In this document: in pieces, positions 59,725-64,000 of the stretch
How positions within the stretch are numbered: the stretch's first letter is position 1
Layout: each line of letters begins with the position of its first letter
Origin: Bacteroidetes bacterium ADurb.Bin145
GTDB lineage: Bacteria; Bacteroidota; Bacteroidia; Bacteroidales; VadinHA17
DNA: 64,000 nucleotides
Reading direction: 5' to 3'
NCBI GenBank assembly: GCA_002070505.1
Contig: MWDJ01000001.1
Span: forward strand, 154,918 to 218,917
Program-made: the position numbers and the translations under genes
The notes under the pieces: model-generated
What the model saw: only the letters and a program-made list of their open reading frames with translations
Told to the model about the DNA's origin: nothing
Database searches by the model: none

Positions 59725-59967
59725 TTAGTAATTCACAATGTAGCCTTTTTCTTTTGCTTCCTTGAGAGCGGAAGTAAGACCTTTCTTATTAATTAACCGG
59801 ATCCCGGCTGCTGATATTTTAAGCGAGATCCACCTTTCTTCTTCGGGCAGGAAATATCTCTTCTCAAAAAGATTCGGCTGGAATTTTCTCTTAGTCCTTC
59901 TTCTTGAATGAGATACATTATTACCTACTACCGCTTTCTTTCCTGTTACCTGACAAATCTTTGACAT
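59725..59967 (-). CDS. rpmB: 50S ribosomal protein L28
   Basis: From ATG 59967 ([33 protein letters not shown]) the product has 80 residues; the open frame starts at 60045 but the extra residues are not part of L28. [16 protein letters not shown] and [19 protein letters not shown] are family signatures. It heads the rpmB-rpmG-DUF4295 operon. The gap to cinA is 113 bases. Confidence 0.96.
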   Translation of the reverse strand: MSKICQVTGKKAVVGNNVSHSRRRTKRKFQPNLFEKRYFLPEEERWISLKISAAGIRLINKKGLTSALKEAKEKGYIVNY

Positions 59968-60080
59968 TGTTCCGTTCTGTTTTTTCTGCTTAAAAAGCCT
60001 TATAAAATGAAGCGCAAAATAAATGATTTTAATCTGATTAACCAAATATTAAGTTGACTTTTTTTATGAGATATGTTAAT

Positions 60081-61334
60081 TCATTTCTGCAATTGTAATA
60101 TCTGCCTTCTGACGAGGTTCAGTGAGGCAATTGAAAACCTGTTGATATTCAATATCCTTTCATTGCCGAAAACATATTTTTCTGTAATCACTCCCACCCC
60201 ATTGTCAGAACTTACAGCAATACAAACTGTTCCGACAGGTTTTGATTCACTTCCTCCGTCTGGTCCGGCTATACCTGATGTAGCAACCGAGTAATCCGTC
60301 CTGAATTTTTTACGTACTTCTGTTGCCATTTTTGCAACCACCTGTTCGCTTACGGCACCATAATTACTGATCATCTCCTCCGGAACGTTAAGCAGGCTGG
60401 TCTTAATACTGTTGTCATATGCGATTACCGATCCTTTGTAGTATTGTGAGCTTCCGGGGATACTAGTAAGCATCTGAGCTATCTTTCCTCCCGTGCAGCT
60501 TTCGGCAGTACAGATTGTCAGTCCCCGCTCCTTAAGCAGGTTGCCGATGAAACTCTCAATCGGTTCATCAATTTCACTGTAAATTAATTGTGGAATTATT
60601 GAATATAATTTTTTAACCTGTTCATCTACAATATTTTCGACAATCTCCCGATTTCGGCCCGTACCGGTCAGTCTCAATTTGATTATGCCATAAGATGGAA
60701 GGTATGCAAGCTTTATCTCTGGGGGAAGAGATTTCTCAAAACCGCTGAGTATTTCAGCCAGCTTTGATTCAGAGGTTCCATAAGTCATTATATTTCTGTG
60801 AATTATAACCTGCGACTGAAATCGCTTTTTTAGTTCAGGCAGTACATGCTCATTCATGATATATTTCATTTCGTATGGGACCCCGGGCAATGAAATAAAA
60901 ATGGTCCCCTCCTTTTCAAACCACATTCCCGGCGCTGTTCCCATCTTGTTATACAGTACCCTGCATGAATCAGGCACTTCAGCCTGTTTCCTGTTATTCT
61001 CATTCATGGCGATACCCCTGCGCTTCATCATCTCATCTATCATTGAAAGAACTGTAGGATTTAAGACCATGCGTCCATTGAATATATCGCACAGAGTCTG
61101 TTTTGTTATATCATCACTGGTAGGACCCAGACCGCCGGTTATAATTACTATATCATATCTTGAAACAGCTTCACTTACAGCATCCAGAATATCTTCTCTT
61201 CTGTCGTGTATTGAAATTTTACGGCAGATATCGAAGCCCGCCTGGCTCAGTTCCGCTCCTATCCATGCCGAATTTGTGTCAACTGTCTGTCCTATGAGTA
61301 ATTCATCTCCTATTGTAATTATCTCTGCTTTCAT
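60081..61334 (-). CDS. cinA: CinA (NMN deamidase / competence-damage protein)
   Basis: A 417-residue two-domain protein. The N-terminal MoCF-like domain has AEIITIGDELLIGQTVDTNSAWI and ITGGLGPTSDDITK. The C-terminal PncC/CinA_C domain has TICTAESCTGGKIAQMLTSIPGSSQYYKGSVIAY and the GIAGPDGGSESKPVGTV motif. It hydrolyses NMN in NAD recycling. A promoter-like TAATTTTG (61354-61361, minus) with ATTG 19 bases upstream lies 20 bases before the start. Confidence 0.95.
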   Translation of the reverse strand: MKAEIITIGDELLIGQTVDTNSAWIGAELSQAGFDICRKISIHDRREDILDAVSEAVSRYDIVIITGGLGPTSDDITKQTLCDIFNGRMVLNPTVLSMIDEMMKRRGIAMNENNRKQAEVPDSCRVLYNKMGTAPGMWFEKEGTIFISLPGVPYEMKYIMNEHVLPELKKRFQSQVIIHRNIMTYGTSESKLAEILSGFEKSLPPEIKLAYLPSYGIIKLRLTGTGRNREIVENIVDEQVKKLYSIIPQLIYSEIDEPIESFIGNLLKERGLTICTAESCTGGKIAQMLTSIPGSSQYYKGSVIAYDNSIKTSLLNVPEEMISNYGAVSEQVVAKMATEVRKKFRTDYSVATSGIAGPDGGSESKPVGTVCIAVSSDNGVGVITEKYVFGNERILNINRFSIASLNLVRRQILQLQK

Positions 61335-61471
61335 TCCATCTTTAATGAATGCACAAAATTATATTTAGAAATTTAAATGGCAATAAACTAATGAACATTC
61401 AGGTTCCTGTGGCACGAAAATTGGGGCAAATAATATACCTTTAAACTGATACTCTTAAACCTCGTGAAAAA

Positions 61472-62485
61472 ATGAAAAGGGTAACTGTTTTTATATTTCT
61501 GATATTTTCTCTTATTATCAGCTCCTGTGAGAAGGAAGGTTCTTGTGAGAAATATCCTGAAGGAGTTAACTTCAATATCTCCTACCGCCTTCTTGAAGGC
61601 AGAAGGATCACTTGTCTGGATGTCGGCCAGGATGGAAGCATTTGTGCCGCTTCTGATAACCAGCTTATTCTGATAGACAGACATAAAGATAAGAAGATAA
61701 TAAATCTGGGCTATGATATATGGGACGTCGCTATTACAGAGGATGGAAGTGTCTGGGCAGGTACAAATGGAGGCGGTCTGGCACATACTGACGGGAACGG
61801 GATTAAATATTTCAATGCTTCGAATTCAGGCTTGCCAAGAGATTATGTATCTGAAGTTGAGATAGCTCCTGATGGAAAAGTATGGTTTACAAGCTGTGCA
61901 TTCGACAATGGCGGATTAGGGATTTATGATGGCAGGAAGTTTGAATTCCTGACTCCTGAAAATTCTCCATTGAATCAGCACGTGATTTATGCACTTGATA
62001 TAAACAGCGATGGTGTGGTATATTTAGCCACAAGCGGAACTGTTGGCAGGACAAATATATACCGGATCACCGGACGAAAATGGGAATGTCTCGGTGATGA
62101 AGGTGGTACATTTTACTGGGTTTTTTCATTTGATGCCGGTCCTTCAGGTCTGCTATACCTGATTGAGGATTTTTCATTATCATCAGCCTTTCATACAACA
62201 AATAACTTATACAAATTGCAGGATGATAAATGGAAGCTAATCGATTCAGATAATATTTCAGGGATAGGTTTTTCTGCCAGGGTTGCTTTGGACAGGAGGA
62301 ATTATTGCTGGATAGCAGACCGCAAAGACGGCTCAATTATCCTTAATGTTTATAATGGCCGATCCTGGCGAAGCTCAATGCCCGGATCATTTCCGGATGA
62401 TTTTATAACTACCCTTAAAGTTGATTATGAAAATAACATTTGGTTAGGCACCTATGAGAATGGCATAATTGTTCTAAATCAATAA
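61472..62485 (+). CDS. Beta-propeller lipoprotein (two-component-regulator propeller repeats)
   Basis: A 337-residue lipoprotein with lipobox LIISSC (about residues 14-19). The body has repeated propeller blades ending in W/F-A-G/T-N motifs: DGSVWAGTNGGGLAHTDGNGIKYF, DGKVWFTSCAFDNGGLGIYDG and NNIWLGTYENGIIVLN at the C-terminus. These resemble the sensor propellers of hybrid two-component systems, but here there is no kinase or DNA-binding domain. It is 9 bases upstream of a small exported protein gene and probably cotranscribed with it. Confidence 0.8.
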   Translation: MKRVTVFIFLIFSLIISSCEKEGSCEKYPEGVNFNISYRLLEGRRITCLDVGQDGSICAASDNQLILIDRHKDKKIINLGYDIWDVAITEDGSVWAGTNGGGLAHTDGNGIKYFNASNSGLPRDYVSEVEIAPDGKVWFTSCAFDNGGLGIYDGRKFEFLTPENSPLNQHVIYALDINSDGVVYLATSGTVGRTNIYRITGRKWECLGDEGGTFYWVFSFDAGPSGLLYLIEDFSLSSAFHTTNNLYKLQDDKWKLIDSDNISGIGFSARVALDRRNYCWIADRKDGSIILNVYNGRSWRSSMPGSFPDDFITTLKVDYENNIWLGTYENGIIVLNQ

Positions 62486-62493
62486 CATACCTT

Positions 62494-62964
62494 ATGAAAA
62501 GAAAACTCATATCAGGTTTTATTATTTTATTTTTCCTGACCATTTCTGCCAATGCACAGCTTGCACTAGGGTATAATACCGACGGAAATACTCTTTGCCT
62601 TTCCTACAGCCCTATAAACAGGGTATGGGGAGAATTCAGGATCAACACACGGGATTACAGCCAGTCAGGCTGGTCTCACAGCGACAGAGGGATCACACAG
62701 GTTTATTGTTTGGCATCGCTTTTTACAGCAAACGGAATTGTTTTTTATGCCGGAGGTGGTGCAGGTGTGAACCTTCTATCGACAGACAATGAAAAATGGG
62801 CCAGTATCAATGTACCTGTCGGATTGAAACTAAACCCATTCAGTAAGTTCCCTGGGCTCTACTTATTCGGAGAATACGATCCCATGTTCGTTGTTGAAGA
62901 GGATATACCGATTATTCACAGCATATCAGCAGGATTCAGGATTCTCCTGACAAATAGCAATTAA
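62494..62964 (+). CDS. Small exported protein, possibly outer-membrane
   Basis: A 156-residue protein with a signal peptide (about residues 1-21, ending SANAQ). It has alternating strands (WGEFRINTRDYSQSGW, IVFYAGGGAGVNLLS, LYLFGEYDPMFVV) but no recognised family. It follows the propeller lipoprotein by 8 bases and overlaps the esterase end by 4 bases. A role with the propeller lipoprotein is a guess from position only. Confidence 0.6.
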   Translation: MKRKLISGFIILFFLTISANAQLALGYNTDGNTLCLSYSPINRVWGEFRINTRDYSQSGWSHSDRGITQVYCLASLFTANGIVFYAGGGAGVNLLSTDNEKWASINVPVGLKLNPFSKFPGLYLFGEYDPMFVVEEDIPIIHSISAGFRILLTNSN

Positions 62965-64000
62965 GGATTTTGTTTTGCAGCCGGGCTTAACGGTTTACCC
63001 ATTGATGAAGTGTTTACTTTTTCATCAGTTGTGAAAAGCATGAAATCAGGAGTGCTTTTGGTATAGGGTTTCCATTTCTCCTCTCCTTTTCCGTTCGGAT
63101 CACCATATTTAGCAAAATTAGTCCAGCATCCGACCATATACTGGCTAAGAGCTTCATCGCCTGGTGTCAGAGGGCGCCAGCAACGGTCAAGGGTGTGAAA
63201 CACAAACCATAGCTCTGAAGAGTGGAATGCTCCGGCATCGTCACCCGGTAAAGGACGTGCGAATTGATATGCATAAGCTTTCCCGCCCTGCTCTTCGCGG
63301 ACCAGGCAGAAGTCTTCCACAGGCTTGCTGTTGCCTCTCATATCTACTATTGTGCCTCCTATAATGTACGGTATATCAGCCAGATTGCCGTTTCTTGCAG
63401 CATCGCTGAAGCTTTCTTTCAGAACGTAACCATCGACTACCGGCCCCAGAGAAGCCATCCTCTTTTCAGCTTTCATAAAATCTTCGGTACGATTCTCAAA
63501 ATCACCGAAATCTTCTGCCTTTGCAGCACGCATTTCTTCAAGTGAATTACAGCCATAATATCTCATTATGCTCTCGCCTGCCTGTTCTGCATTGGCAAGG
63601 CTTGTTCCCGGGCGGCTGCCAATACCTCCACCGCTTTGTATGATTGCACGATGGATAAGACCTTTGGTAAGTGGTGATGCAACAAGTGTCTGAACGCTGC
63701 CAGCTCCAGCGCTTTGTCCGAAAATAGTTACATTATCAGGATTTCCGCCGAACTGGACAATATTGGCTTTGATCCATTTAAGAGCAGCAATCTGGTCAAG
63801 TATGCCGTAGTTACCGGAGAATTTATGCGGGCTTTCTGCTGTCAGTGCAGGATGAGAAAGAAAACCGAGTATACCGAGGCGGTAATTAATAGTAACAAGG
63901 ATAACACCACGTTCAGCCCAGGCAACTCCATCAAATTCATTCTCATGACCGAAACCGTTCCGGTAAGCTCCACCGTGGATCCACATTGCAACGGGCAGAC
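62961..64000 (-). CDS. Carboxylesterase type B family protein (5' end outside window)
   Basis: The gene runs off the right edge; the window holds 346 codons including the stop (the open frame continues through base 64000). It starts within the first core, LPVAMWIHGGAYRNG, and has the nucleophile serine in TIFGQSAGAGSV. The catalytic-histidine region is in DDAGAFHSSELWFVFHTLDRCWRPLTPGD. The esterase-type GQSAG replaces the more common GESAG. It belongs to a Bacteroidota exported carboxylesterase group; its signal peptide is not in the window. Substrate unknown. Confidence 0.85.
   Translation of the reverse strand, partial: LPVAMWIHGGAYRNGFGHENEFDGVAWAERGVILVTINYRLGILGFLSHPALTAESPHKFSGNYGILDQIAALKWIKANIVQFGGNPDNVTIFGQSAGAGSVQTLVASPLTKGLIHRAIIQSGGGIGSRPGTSLANAEQAGESIMRYYGCNSLEEMRAAKAEDFGDFENRTEDFMKAEKRMASLGPVVDGYVLKESFSDAARNGNLADIPYIIGGTIVDMRGNSKPVEDFCLVREEQGGKAYAYQFARPLPGDDAGAFHSSELWFVFHTLDRCWRPLTPGDEALSQYMVGCWTNFAKYGDPNGKGEEKWKPYTKSTPDFMLFTTDEKVNTSSMGKPLSPAAKQNP

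Overview
The window comes from a member of the Bacteroidota, most likely a fermentative, anaerobic or facultative Bacteroidales/Marinilabiliales-type bacterium. The reasons are: a TonB/ExbB/ExbD/ExbD cluster joined to a TPR protein and a PstS-like lipoprotein; the DUF4252 and DUF4295 families; a long QueA paralogue; few Shine-Dalgarno sites; and several upstream sequences matching the Bacteroidota promoter core TAnnTTTG. I see no phage, plasmid or insertion-sequence genes and no CRISPR array. Most of the window is a core chromosome with small accessory islands.

Layout. 1-4.2 kb: end of aroE, truA, a sodium symporter with a small membrane partner, and a threonine aldolase. 4.2-12.6 kb (minus strand): queA-like gene, small membrane protein, PstS-like lipoprotein, large TPR protein, exbB, two exbD genes and tonB. 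12.7-13.2 kb: RNase P RNA on the plus strand, with a well-placed promoter and a 3' hairpin. 13.2-16.1 kb (minus): LolA-like protein, kdsA, rarA. 16.3-18.3 kb: an unrecognised anchored protein and an omega-amidase. 18.4-26.7 kb: an energy block in which a large FAD/Fe-S 2-hydroxyacid dehydrogenase is divergent from pta-ackA-ptb-ptb2-buk, five genes for making ATP from acyl-CoA through acyl-phosphates. 26.8-34.5 kb: SDR enzyme, barrel-like protein, dicarboxylate/amino-acid symporter, an AT-rich control region before an XRE regulator, pyrK-pyrD, an Lrp/AsnC regulator, an exported RraA-like protein and a GIY-YIG protein.

34.5-34.9 kb: one intact tRNA-Lys(UUU) embedded in three decayed or truncated copies. 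35.1-38.4 kb: a possible envelope-signalling unit (DUF4252, ECF sigma factor, anti-sigma-like protein, second DUF4252, DUF6588-like protein). 38.5-40.7 kb: a RelA/SpoT homologue whose hydrolase motifs look lost. 40.7-46.0 kb: a mutagenic DNA-damage cassette, with a LexA-like XRE-S24 regulator divergent from dinB and a DnaE-type polymerase. Two matching palindromes sit over the regulator's predicted promoter. 46-51.7 kb: YtfJ-like protein, DUF2461 protein, nucleotide-sugar dehydrogenase, polysaccharide deacetylase lipoprotein and TPR protein. 51.7-61.3 kb: gyrA, clpC, rimO, ftsY, DUF4295, rpmG, rpmB, cinA. 61.4-64 kb: a propeller lipoprotein, a small exported protein and a carboxylesterase cut by the window edge.

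The most interesting items are the LexA-like/dinB/dnaE cassette with twin operators, the decaying tRNA-Lys array, the doubled ptb genes beside pta-ackA and buk, the exported RraA-like protein, the RSH protein with altered hydrolase residues, and several strong palindromes and repeats outside genes. All functional calls come from reading motifs; no database search was run.
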